Shown: positions 25,321 to 33,049 of the stretch, in pieces
Position numbering within the stretch: position 1 is the stretch's first letter
How the letters are laid out: every line of letters begins with the position of its first letter
Source: Agrobacterium tumefaciens_K
Lineage (GTDB): Bacteria; Pseudomonadota; Alphaproteobacteria; Rhizobiales; Rhizobiaceae
DNA length: 64,000 nucleotides
Direction of reading: 5' to 3'
Assembly: GCF_031801495.1 (NCBI RefSeq)
Contig: NZ_JAOEGC010000007.1
Location: 62,001 to 126,000, forward strand
The notes under the pieces: generated by a model
Told to the model about the DNA's origin: nothing
The model's database searches: none
Seen by the model: the letters and a program-made list of their open reading frames with translations, nothing else
Made by a program: the position numbers and the translations under genes

Positions 25321-26739
25321 TCATCGACGCAACGGTTGGGTCGATGTAAGGCTGACGGAAAGCCATCCCGCAATGAGAAGACAAATGGCAATTGCACCGG
25401 CTGCAACGCTGTATGCTCGGCCAATGGATTGAACGTCTGTGGCCGGCCCCAAGATCGAGAAGAACAACCCGCCAACGATTGCGGCTGCCAACGCACCGCC
25501 AATCTGAAACATCGAATTGACCAGACCAGAGGCCAATCCTGACTGCGCCCGGTCCACCCTTTGCACGATGCTCTTCACCAGGTTTGGAAGGGCGATCCCC
25601 TGCCCCGCACCGATAAGAAAAAGCGCAGCAAAAAGGAAGTGTGGAAGGCCATTCGAAATCAAGGCCGCCGTTCCAAACAACCCTGCAGCTTGCAGCACCA
25701 TGCCGGCGCCGGCGGAAAATCTTCCGAAGACGCGGAGGATGCGCTCACTTGCGAACGGACCAAGGACGAAGCCGACGGCCGCAGGAAGGATCGCCAGCCC
25801 GGCCTCGAAAGGCGTCAGACCAAGGCCACCCTGCTGATAGACCGAGAATATCAGCCAGAAGGCCGCAAGCGAGTAGAAGAACAATGCAGCCAGCAGCCCG
25901 CGCATTAGTCCACGGTTTTGCAGCAGGCTAGGTGCAAGAATCGGATCTCTCCCCGTCGACTCCAGGTGTTTCTCATGCCGCCAGAACAGGAGGAAAAACG
26001 GGAGGGACATGACAAGCATCAGGATTAGCCAGATCGGCCACCCCTGCTCCCGCCCCTCGATCAGCGGCGCAATCAGCGCAGATAGCGCAATCGCGATCAA
26101 CAATGCTCCGCCAAGGTCCAATTTGCTTGGGCGCTCAGATCGGGTTTCCCGCAACATGATGAAGGCCGACGGCGCAGCGACCGCGATAACCGGCAGGTTG
26201 ATGAGGAAGATGGCTCTCCATCCAAGACCAAGGATATCAAGCGCAATCAACGCACCACCGAGAAACAGACCAACCATCGATGCCACCCCGAATGTCAGGG
26301 CATAAAAGCTGAGGGCTTTTGATTTTTCGTGGTCTGGGAAAATTGCATTGATGGAAGCTAAGGCTTGCGGTGCCATAATTGCCGCTGCAAACCCCTGAAG
26401 AATACGGCCGACGATCAGCGCGGCTGGAGACCAGGCAAACCCGCATAAGGCAGACGCGGCTGCAAAACCGACCATTCCAGCCAGAAAGACATTTCGTCGA
26501 CCATAAAGATCTCCAAGCCTTCCCCCAGTGATCAGCATCACAGCGTAAGTGGTAGCGTAACCGGAGATAATCAGCTGCATCGTTGATGCAGAAGCCCTGA
26601 AATCCTCCCGGATCGAGGGCAGCGCCACATTGACGATGAAGAAGTCGAGCGGCGGCAAAAAGGCACCGGTCAAAAGAATGACCAGCGCCATCCATCGACG
26701 TGGATCGAGTTTATCATCGGGATTGCTGGTGTCTCTCAT
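25321..26739 (-). CDS. MFS drug exporter, DHA2-like
   Basis: About 472 aa with 14 predicted hydrophobic segments, typical of the DHA2 group. The motif between TM2 and TM3 is GGRLGDLYGRRNVF, and motif C-like glycines appear in FGVASMVGLFLGGALI. ATG 26739 follows GGAGAG; an upstream in-frame start is less likely. It probably exports hydrophobic toxicants. A perfect palindromic operator lies 52 bases upstream, next to the tetR gene. Confidence 0.9.
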   Translation of the reverse strand: MRDTSNPDDKLDPRRWMALVILLTGAFLPPLDFFIVNVALPSIREDFRASASTMQLIISGYATTYAVMLITGGRLGDLYGRRNVFLAGMVGFAAASALCGFAWSPAALIVGRILQGFAAAIMAPQALASINAIFPDHEKSKALSFYALTFGVASMVGLFLGGALIALDILGLGWRAIFLINLPVIAVAAPSAFIMLRETRSERPSKLDLGGALLIAIALSALIAPLIEGREQGWPIWLILMLVMSLPFFLLFWRHEKHLESTGRDPILAPSLLQNRGLMRGLLAALFFYSLAAFWLIFSVYQQGGLGLTPFEAGLAILPAAVGFVLGPFASERILRVFGRFSAGAGMVLQAAGLFGTAALISNGLPHFLFAALFLIGAGQGIALPNLVKSIVQRVDRAQSGLASGLVNSMFQIGGALAAAIVGGLFFSILGPATDVQSIGRAYSVAAGAIAICLLIAGWLSVSLTSTQPLRR

Positions 26740-26790
26740 AAGTCTCTCCAAGCGACCAAAAAATCGATCGACGGTTTGCAATATCATAAA

Positions 26791-26810
26791 TTGGAACTAA
26801 TTGGTTCCAA
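26791..26810. promoter_or_regulatory. Perfect palindromic operator upstream of the MFS gene
   Basis: TTGGAAC-TAATTG-GTTCCAA has two exact 7-bp arms. It lies between the tetR stop (26818) and the MFS start (26739), as expected for a TetR site controlling the exporter and SDR genes. Confidence 0.7.
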
Positions 26811-26817
26811 AATAGGG

Positions 26818-27429
26818 TCAGCCAAGCGCCTTCAGTGCCAGGTCGACCATGGCCCTTGTCTCCGCGCGATCTGCTCCTGCCTTCGCCAGGACCCGCATAC
26901 CCTGGATCTGGCACACGAGGAACCTCGCGAGCGTTCGTTCATCCAGCCCGGGATCGATCTCGCCCAAGGCCTGGCCTCTTATGATCGCCGCCGCATAAAG
27001 ATCTTGCAGACGTCTGAACAGCCGGGAAATACGTGGTGCGACCTCTTTATCCTCCGGAAGCATTTCGACAGCTGCAAAGACGACAAAACATCCACGCAAA
27101 CCGTCCGTTCCCGATGTTTGATCCACTTGTTGAGAAAAAGCTTCTAAAATTGCGGCTTTAGGCGACGGATTGGAATGCAGTGTTTCACCGACCGAGCGAA
27201 CGGCGTCCTCGATGTAAGCGTCGAGGGCGCGCAGATAGACGCCTCTCTTGTCGACGAAAGCCTTATAAAAGCTGCCTCTGGAAAGTTCCATGCCCTCAAG
27301 CAAGTCGGGAAGGGATGCATCGTGATATCCACGATCCCAAAATATGTGCATTGCTTTTCGAACCACTTCATCGAGTTCGAATTCTCGAGGGCGACCGACG
27401 GACGCGGATATTTGATTGCGCTTGACCAT
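26818..27429 (-). CDS. TetR family transcriptional regulator
   Basis: A 203-aa repressor with helix-turn-helix DASLPDLLEGMELSRGSFYK at residues about 35-54, preceded by GRPREFELDEVV, typical of the TetR/AcrR group. ATG 27429 is chosen, though no clear ribosome binding site precedes it; an upstream start at 27504 would add 25 residues. It is the first gene of tetR-MFS-SDR and probably binds the palindrome at 26791. Confidence 0.88.
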   Translation of the reverse strand: MVKRNQISASVGRPREFELDEVVRKAMHIFWDRGYHDASLPDLLEGMELSRGSFYKAFVDKRGVYLRALDAYIEDAVRSVGETLHSNPSPKAAILEAFSQQVDQTSGTDGLRGCFVVFAAVEMLPEDKEVAPRISRLFRRLQDLYAAAIIRGQALGEIDPGLDERTLARFLVCQIQGMRVLAKAGADRAETRAMVDLALKALG

Positions 27430-27509
27430 GGCAAATATATGGAACCATTCGGTCCACAATACAAGCGATATTTTCGGGATGATGCGCCAAGCGTCGGTGC
27501 CCAACTTAG

Positions 27510-27890
27510 TTAGCGACGCCGATCGACGGGATAATCCCGAGAGAATTCCCTGACGGCCATCAAAATCGGCATAAGCCCGCGGCCTGCCGAACTCAGCGAG
27601 TATTCGACACGAGGAGGCTGCTCTTGAAAGTCGTGCCGGATTATGAGGCCGTCAATTTCCAGCTCCCTGAGATGTTGCGTTAGCATCTTCTGGGATATCC
27701 CAGGTATGTCTCTCATGAACTGCGATGCCCGCAATGATGGTTCGGCGAACAATCGGAAAAGGATCGGCAGTTTCCAACGTCCTGTGATCATCCGAAGCAC
27801 CCTGCTGACATGAGAGACAGAACCGTCGGCTCCGAGGCACGTCGCCCTGTCCTCGACAGGCACTATAAAGTGCGTAATTGCCTGCTTCAT
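27510..27890 (-). CDS. HxlR family transcriptional regulator
   Basis: A 126-aa winged-helix protein: ITGRWKLPILFRLF, then GISQKMLTQHLRELEIDGLI and a wing VEYSLSSAGR, the HxlR signature. It is divergent by 46 bases from a truncated SDR gene that it probably once regulated. Many HxlR proteins sense aldehydes or quinones through a cysteine; one Cys (CLGADG) is present near residue 18. Confidence 0.9.
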   Translation of the reverse strand: MKQAITHFIVPVEDRATCLGADGSVSHVSRVLRMITGRWKLPILFRLFAEPSLRASQFMRDIPGISQKMLTQHLRELEIDGLIIRHDFQEQPPRVEYSLSSAGRGLMPILMAVREFSRDYPVDRRR

Positions 27891-27936
27891 CGACGAACCT
27901 CATATCTGCTGGAGACGGTAAGACGGATCAAATATC

Positions 27937-28110
27937 ATGGACTTACAACTCCAAAACAAGGTTGCGCTGGTCACGGGAAGCAGCAAGGGGATTGGCGAGG
28001 GTGTGGCCAGAGGCCTCGCGAAGGAAGGGGCAACCGTTCTTGTCCACGGTCGCGACAGAATGAAAACAGAGGACGTCGCGCATGACATCATATCGGCGTC
28101 CCACCCATGA
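27937..28110 (+). pseudogene. SDR gene truncated after about 50 codons
   Basis: The first 57 codons encode an intact SDR beginning: NKVALVTGSSKGIGEGVARG, then VLVHGRD. The frame then runs into the end of the oppositely oriented hydrolase gene and stops at 28108. Classical SDRs need about 250 residues, so this is a 5' fragment. The breakpoint lies near 28090-28100, where the hydrolase gene also loses its end. Confidence 0.8.
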
Positions 28111-29023
28111 AGCCACCATGGGGCATAGCTTCGAAGACGTGCAATTCGGTTTCCACGCCAGCTTTTCGCAAGGCTCGATGCATCCTCACCGTGTTTGACA
28201 GGAACAGGTCACGCGTGCCGGTCTGCAGGAATGTCGGCGGAAAGCCCGCCAAATCGCCGAAGAGCGGCGATAGATAGGGATTGGAGAGATCGGCACCACC
28301 GGCGTAGAGCAGGTTGTTTGATCGTAGCGGGCGGGGCAGAACGAGATCAATCATCTGGTTGGTCTGGAAGCTGTCACCGGATTCGGTGAGGTCAACCTGT
28401 GGCGAGAGCAAGACTAATCTGCCAGGCATTGGCATGCCTTCATCTCTTGCCCGCAGCAGCATGGCAGTCGCGAGATTGCCGCCTGCCGATCTCCCCAGGA
28501 TGATTACCTTGTCGGGGGAGTGACCTCTCAAGACATGACGGTACGTGGCTAAGCAGTCATCAAGAGCGGCCGGATAGGGATGCTCAGGCGGCATCCGGTA
28601 ATCGACGCCGTAGCATCGCACGGCGTGCTGGTGAGCTTGGCGTCGCGCACTGACGCGACAGGCCTCACCGCCTCCGAACACCAATGCGCCGCCATGCAGG
28701 TCGATGAGTGCGCCACGCTCATGAAATGCTCCGTGCGGCGTCGCGACATGGATCGTTGCTTGTTCGACTACAATTGTCTTGACTGTGGACTGCAAACTCC
28801 CGGCAAGATCTTTGGCCGCGGCGGCGTAATGCGCATCTACTGCGGCTTTCATCATCATCCAGCCTGAAAAATCCTCTGGGGACGGCATTTCGAACCGCGC
28901 ATTCATAGGGCTGCCGTCCTTGTCGACCAGGCGCGACAGTGCCGCTTGTGCTTCGACGCTGATGGACTGTGGGGCCTGAATCATCCGTGAAGGGACGGCT
29001 GCACTGCGTGAGGAATTGCTCAT
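28088..29023 (-). CDS. Alpha/beta hydrolase, hormone-sensitive-lipase group, C-terminally clipped
   Basis: A 311-aa esterase-like protein with the HSL motif LIDLHGGALVFGGG, nucleophile Ser in LGRSAGGN, acid in GTRDLFL and base in MPHGGFMGG. All catalytic residues are kept, but the protein stops a few residues after the catalytic His region (GGTPI), about 20 residues short of a normal helix-capped end. The lost end coincides with the broken SDR gene, so a deletion joined them. Activity is possible but uncertain. Confidence 0.82.
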   Translation of the reverse strand: MSNSSRSAAVPSRMIQAPQSISVEAQAALSRLVDKDGSPMNARFEMPSPEDFSGWMMMKAAVDAHYAAAAKDLAGSLQSTVKTIVVEQATIHVATPHGAFHERGALIDLHGGALVFGGGEACRVSARRQAHQHAVRCYGVDYRMPPEHPYPAALDDCLATYRHVLRGHSPDKVIILGRSAGGNLATAMLLRARDEGMPMPGRLVLLSPQVDLTESGDSFQTNQMIDLVLPRPLRSNNLLYAGGADLSNPYLSPLFGDLAGFPPTFLQTGTRDLFLSNTVRMHRALRKAGVETELHVFEAMPHGGFMGGTPI

Positions 29024-29213
29024 TTCTTGCTCTGTAATGGAACGAAGCGACGATGATTTTTTCTCGAACCCGGGCGCCGGTCTGGCCTGTCGATTTTAGA
29101 TGTTCTGCCCGAGACATGAGATCGCTTCAGATTGGCACTTGGGTCCGCAGCCAGATGACTGACTGTATCCCATTGCTTTGAAGGGAGAATAGCCTATTAC
29201 CAAACTGATTTTG

Positions 29214-29861
29214 CTACCACCTCAACAGTTTGGGCCCGATTGACGCTCCCAGTGCCGCTACACATGCAATGGCGATCGAATACCATACCGCCACAAAGGC
29301 AGCGCCATTGTTGAGGCAGGCGATGGTATAGGCGAGACCACCAACGGAACCTGCAAGGAAACCTGCAATAGCGCCTGCCTGGCTGAGCCGCGTGGGCGTT
29401 CCGGCCCGCATCGCAGAAAGAATAGCGGCGAGCGCCGGGATGGAAGCCATGATGATAGTACCCGCACAATTTAGCACCGAGTAGGTGTGAACCCCAAGCA
29501 AGGGAAAGCCGCTCCGATCGAACAGAGCTCCGGTAAGCAGGAAGGCCAGTGCCGGAGCAAGAAAGATAACCGTGCGAGGCACCTGGCTCGGCTGGACCAC
29601 TGTCCAAACAAGATGAAACCCGCCGGCAGCTACAAGAACCATGCCGATGACCTTGAACAGGAACGTCCATGTCGGGAGTATCTGCATGAGGTCGGAGCGA
29701 GGTCCGGCGATCATCACAACGACACCAGTCGCTGCCAGGATCGAAAAGACCAGCGCGACAGGTAGGACGATCGAGAGACGGAGCGAAAGTGACGCGCCTT
29801 TACCAGCTTGCGCTGCAAGCCCTCGAATAAGATCGTCCGTTGGTTGTCGATTGTCATTCAT
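29214..29861 (-). CDS. NrsF-type (DUF1109) membrane anti-sigma factor
   Basis: A 215-aa inner-membrane protein with six hydrophobic segments, matching NrsF/DUF1109, the partner of sigma-F-like ECF factors in Caulobacter and relatives. It begins eight bases before the sigma gene's stop codon, so the pair is co-translated. In that family conserved cysteines help sense metal or oxidative stress; cysteines here occur in LNCAGT, IACLNN and IACVAA. Confidence 0.85.
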   Translation of the reverse strand: MNDNRQPTDDLIRGLAAQAGKGASLSLRLSIVLPVALVFSILAATGVVVMIAGPRSDLMQILPTWTFLFKVIGMVLVAAGGFHLVWTVVQPSQVPRTVIFLAPALAFLLTGALFDRSGFPLLGVHTYSVLNCAGTIIMASIPALAAILSAMRAGTPTRLSQAGAIAGFLAGSVGGLAYTIACLNNGAAFVAVWYSIAIACVAALGASIGPKLLRW

Positions 29862-30426
29862 GCCCGGGGCCTCTTCTCTGTGTTGCCGCCATCAGTTTCT
29901 TCAACGAGCGATGGAAAGCGACGCGCACCGCTCCCTCGGTGGAACCGATTCGCGCAGCGGCCTCTTTGGTAGAGGCACCCTCAAGCCCGATGGCTCGGAC
30001 AGCTGCCTGTTCGCCAGGGGGCAAGGCGGAGATTAGTTTTTCAACATCTGCCGGATTGCGTTCAGGATCGAACACCTCAAATGAGAACAAGCCGGCCCAC
30101 TGCTCCTCGGTCAAATCAACGCGCGTGCGTGCGTCACGGCCCAAGCGCCGGCTGGCATCAATGATCTTGTAGCGCGTAATTGCGTTCAGCCACGGAAGCA
30201 GAGACCGCTTCGTATCCCATTGGTGGCGACGGGAATGCACTGCTATGAGCACTTCCTGGACGACATCCTCTGCCTCGTAAAGACTGAAACCCATATATCG
30301 CAAATGCGCCTCGACGATCCGCCGCACCGAAGCGGCGAAAGCCCTGAGAAACGCCTCGTAGGCAGCGCTATCTCCAGTGCGTTCCGCGCGCATCGCTTTC
30401 GCCCATCTGTCTTCCCGTGTGTCCAT
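29854..30426 (-). CDS. ECF RNA polymerase sigma factor (SigF-like)
   Basis: A 190-aa sigma-70 family factor with region 2 (FSLYEAEDVVQEVLIAVHSR) and region 4 (EQAAVRAIGLEGASTKEAAARIGSTEGAVR, split here as two motifs in one helix-turn-helix). The downstream nrsF-like gene overlaps by 8 bases. Upstream lies a good match to the Caulobacter sigma-F promoter, suggesting autoregulation. That promoter is close to ATG 30426, leaving a leader of only a few bases, so a start at 30393 is possible. Confidence 0.88.
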   Translation of the reverse strand: MDTREDRWAKAMRAERTGDSAAYEAFLRAFAASVRRIVEAHLRYMGFSLYEAEDVVQEVLIAVHSRRHQWDTKRSLLPWLNAITRYKIIDASRRLGRDARTRVDLTEEQWAGLFSFEVFDPERNPADVEKLISALPPGEQAAVRAIGLEGASTKEAAARIGSTEGAVRVAFHRSLKKLMAATQRRGPGHE

Positions 30427-30437
30427 GCACCCATGCT

Positions 30438-30463
30438 TTCGGTTGGACGAAACCCATTGTTAC
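30438..30463 (-). promoter_or_regulatory. ECF sigma-F-like promoter for the sigma gene
   Basis: On the minus strand GTAACA, 16 bases, then CGAA. The published Caulobacter sigma-F consensus is GTAACC-N16-CGAA, so this is a near-perfect match, reading toward the sigma gene. Confidence 0.65.
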
Positions 30464-30516
30464 GACCTATCGCGAATTTATTCGAATTTACGCGCCGATC
30501 ACATAGTCGTGACGAT

Positions 30517-30541
30517 GTAAGATTGGGGAATTCCCAACGAA
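30517..30541 (+). promoter_or_regulatory. ECF sigma-F-like promoter for the hydrolase gene
   Basis: On the plus strand GTAAGA, 15 bases, then CGAA, about 45 bases before the hydrolase start at 30586. One base shorter in spacing than the divergent promoter, but the same element layout, so the hydrolase is probably in the sigma regulon. Confidence 0.5.
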
Positions 30542-30585
30542 AGACTCCTCCGAAGCATGTGCTTTACGATGAAAGGAAGTCCGGA

Positions 30586-31371
30586 ATGATCATGAACAGG
30601 CGCACATTTTCCACTGCTATGCTTGCCGGCGCGGCAGCATCAATGCTTTCAACCAAAGGCATGGCCGCATCGGCGGCCGGCCACCCAGAAAAGGCCCGTA
30701 ACGTTGTCTTCGTCCATGGGCTATTCGCAGATGGTTCCTGCTGGAGCGAAGTGATATCGAGGCTGCAGCCCGAGGGCTTGAACATCACATCCGTGCAGAA
30801 CCCTCTGACTACTCTCTCGGAATCGGTTGCTGCTGCGGAGCGAGTACTGGCGCGGCAGGATGGGCCAACAGTATTGGTAGGGCACTCATTTGGGGGAATG
30901 ATTGTAACTCAGGCCGGCATGCATCCTAATGTGTCGGCTCTCGTGTACGTCGCCGCCCGTGCACCCGACGCAAACGAGGATTTTGGCGCTTTGGCAAAAA
31001 CCTTCCCTACTCCCCCCGCTTCTGCCGGGATCGTTTTCGACGGTGAGGAAGGGAGACTTAGCGAGAAGGCATTCCTCGAGGACTTCGCCGGCGACATTCC
31101 AACGGCCCGCGCGAAGGTGCTGTATGCAACGCAGTATCCGTTCCAGAAGGCGCTACTCTCAGGCAAAGTTATCGAAGCCGCTTGGCGCCACAAGCCCAGC
31201 TATTACGCGGTGTCGAGCGAGGACCGCACGATCAACCCGGACCTGCAGCGCTTTCTCGCCAAACGCATGGACGCAAAGGCAATCGAATTGAAAGCCAGCC
31301 ATCTCTCGCTGATCTCGCACCCGGACGAGGTCGCGGAGCTTATCCTGGAAGCTGCAGGCCAGAAAGCCTAA
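30586..31371 (+). CDS. Exported alpha/beta hydrolase, paralogue 3
   Basis: A 261-aa serine hydrolase: FVHGLFADGSCW, nucleophile in GHSFGGMIV, acid in SSEDRTINPD and base in KASHLSLI. It is homologous along its length to the proteins at 10753 and 12290. The N-terminus (MIMNRRTFSTAMLAGAAASM) carries a twin-arginine-like motif rather than a plain Sec signal, so the export route may differ. AGGAAG precedes the start. It is divergent from the ECF sigma gene and probably under its control. Confidence 0.85.
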   Translation: MIMNRRTFSTAMLAGAAASMLSTKGMAASAAGHPEKARNVVFVHGLFADGSCWSEVISRLQPEGLNITSVQNPLTTLSESVAAAERVLARQDGPTVLVGHSFGGMIVTQAGMHPNVSALVYVAARAPDANEDFGALAKTFPTPPASAGIVFDGEEGRLSEKAFLEDFAGDIPTARAKVLYATQYPFQKALLSGKVIEAAWRHKPSYYAVSSEDRTINPDLQRFLAKRMDAKAIELKASHLSLISHPDEVAELILEAAGQKA

Positions 31372-31712
31372 CCCGATCCGCGAAATTCAGACAGTCAGAC
31401 ACCGCTGCGTGACCTCCCCTAAACCTGCGCTAGTCGTCCAGTGACCTCTTTGCAAAGCGGACGGTTTCTAGGCAACGAGGCAAGCAGCGCAGTCGAGAGA
31501 GGACGACAGCCAAGACTGGGGGTGTCGTTCTTTCTCCGAGCTGTTAGGCAATGAATATATGTGTGCCAGGTTGTTCAGATTTATCTCTCAAGCAATCTAG
31601 ATCTTGAACGGATACGAACCGCTGACACATTAGTTCAGCTACTTGCTGACTTAGCGCAGATCGGACGATTTCCGCTCATAGAATGCTTTCGACGCCTTTA
31701 GTAAAGGCCCCT
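31372..31712. other. Gene-free convergent interval
   Basis: 341 bp between the 3' ends of two convergent genes. It holds repeat copy B (31603) and, overlapping the 3' end of the GGDEF gene, a palindrome AGTAAAGG-CC-CCTTTACT (31700-31717) that could act as a bidirectional terminator. Nothing else is seen. Confidence 0.5.
31603..31645 (+). repeat. Recurrent intergenic element, copy B
   Basis: Same 17-mer CTTGAACGGATACGAAC as copy A at 59, followed by CACATTAGTTCAGC where copy A has CACCTAGTTCA. It lies between convergent genes. Confidence 0.5.
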
Positions 31713-32849
31713 TTACTCCGCCTGTCTAATGCAATCGCGCCCATCGCTTTTTGCTTGGTAAAGTGCGCGATCGGCACGATCCATCAAGGCAACTAAGTCC
31801 TCACCTTTGTGCGCTACCGCGACCCCAAAGCTTGCCGTTGGAGTTAATTCGTTTGAAAGGATGCCGGGCGATATTTCTTTGAAGGCGAGCCGGACGACCT
31901 CAGCTAAAGCCGGAGCAGCAGCGGTCTGGCCCGGCGCGAGCAAGATCGCGAACTCTTCACCGCCCAAGCGGCCGACGATGGCATCGTTGGGAGCGTTACC
32001 CTTGAGAATTTCGGAGAAAGCTCGAATGACGCGGTCTCCACCGCTGTGTCCGAACCGGTCATTGATTGACTTAAAGTGATCGAGGTCGCTCACGATCACA
32101 GAAACCCGGGCATCCGCGGACTGCCGTGCTACCGCATTGAGTGCACGCGGCTCGAAGCCACGGCGATTGAATAAGCCTGACAACGCATCGATTTGCGCAT
32201 CCGACTTGATGCTGTCCAACACGTCACTCGCAATCACCGCGAATATACCTACCGCTGTCATTGCACAAATAAGTGCGTCCGATATAGAGACAACGAGCCA
32301 ATAAGCTCCTTCAAACCCTCCCTCTACATTACCCGAAGCAAGCAAGAAAAGAGGGCGGAGAAGAAAGCCTCCACACGAAATTACAATCAACCCGAAAAGT
32401 ACCTGCTCGACCGGAGTGCGATCCGGAGCCTTTGCTACATCAAACAGCATCACAAGACCAACCGCCGCGAGCCCACCGTTCAGGAAAATAACTCGCATAA
32501 GCAGGCTTTGCTCTACAAACTGATGATAATAGAGAGCGCTCAATGCGAGTGCGGCGATACTCAAGACAGCGAGATATCGTGGTCGTTGTGCGCGCCGGAT
32601 GGACAGTCCAATGGACAGTAATACCATTGAGGACATCAAGAATACGTTGGCCAGCAACCGTAGTAGCGGATCCCCAAGCGAAAAGGCAAAATAGAATATG
32701 ACGAAACACAGTGCTCTTACCGAATATGAAAGAGCGAAGATAGCAATATAGGTAAGATGCCTGTGGTGGTGCCAGAGCACGAACATCGATATGCAAAACA
32801 GTGCAGACATGCCCGTATTCAACAGGCCTATGACGTCTTGATAACTCAT
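31713..32849 (-). CDS. Membrane diguanylate cyclase (GGDEF domain)
   Basis: Makes cyclic di-GMP. The first 200 residues contain about six membrane helices. The C-terminal GGDEF domain has LSGLFNRRGFE, DLDHFKSINDRFGHSGGD and the active-site loop RLGGEEF. An inhibitory RxxD motif upstream of the loop was not evident. ATG 32849 is preferred over a GTG seven codons upstream. It is 200 bases downstream of an autotransporter gene on the same strand; surface adhesion and c-di-GMP signalling often go together, but co-regulation here is inference. Confidence 0.92.
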   Translation of the reverse strand: MSYQDVIGLLNTGMSALFCISMFVLWHHHRHLTYIAIFALSYSVRALCFVIFYFAFSLGDPLLRLLANVFLMSSMVLLSIGLSIRRAQRPRYLAVLSIAALALSALYYHQFVEQSLLMRVIFLNGGLAAVGLVMLFDVAKAPDRTPVEQVLFGLIVISCGGFLLRPLFLLASGNVEGGFEGAYWLVVSISDALICAMTAVGIFAVIASDVLDSIKSDAQIDALSGLFNRRGFEPRALNAVARQSADARVSVIVSDLDHFKSINDRFGHSGGDRVIRAFSEILKGNAPNDAIVGRLGGEEFAILLAPGQTAAAPALAEVVRLAFKEISPGILSNELTPTASFGVAVAHKGEDLVALMDRADRALYQAKSDGRDCIRQAE

Positions 32850-33049
32850 ATCTGACCGCCCATGGTGCACGCCCTACGCACCTATATCGCACCCTTCAAG
32901 GTTGCGATAACACGGCTCTTGTAAATATCGGGTAAACCTGGCGCACCACGGGCAAGGCTTGGTTGATCTCGGCTACCAACCCGTTCGCGCCTTCTCCTCC
33001 CTGACTATAGAAGGTGGTCTAGGTGATCTCACATGGCTCCGATCGTTCT

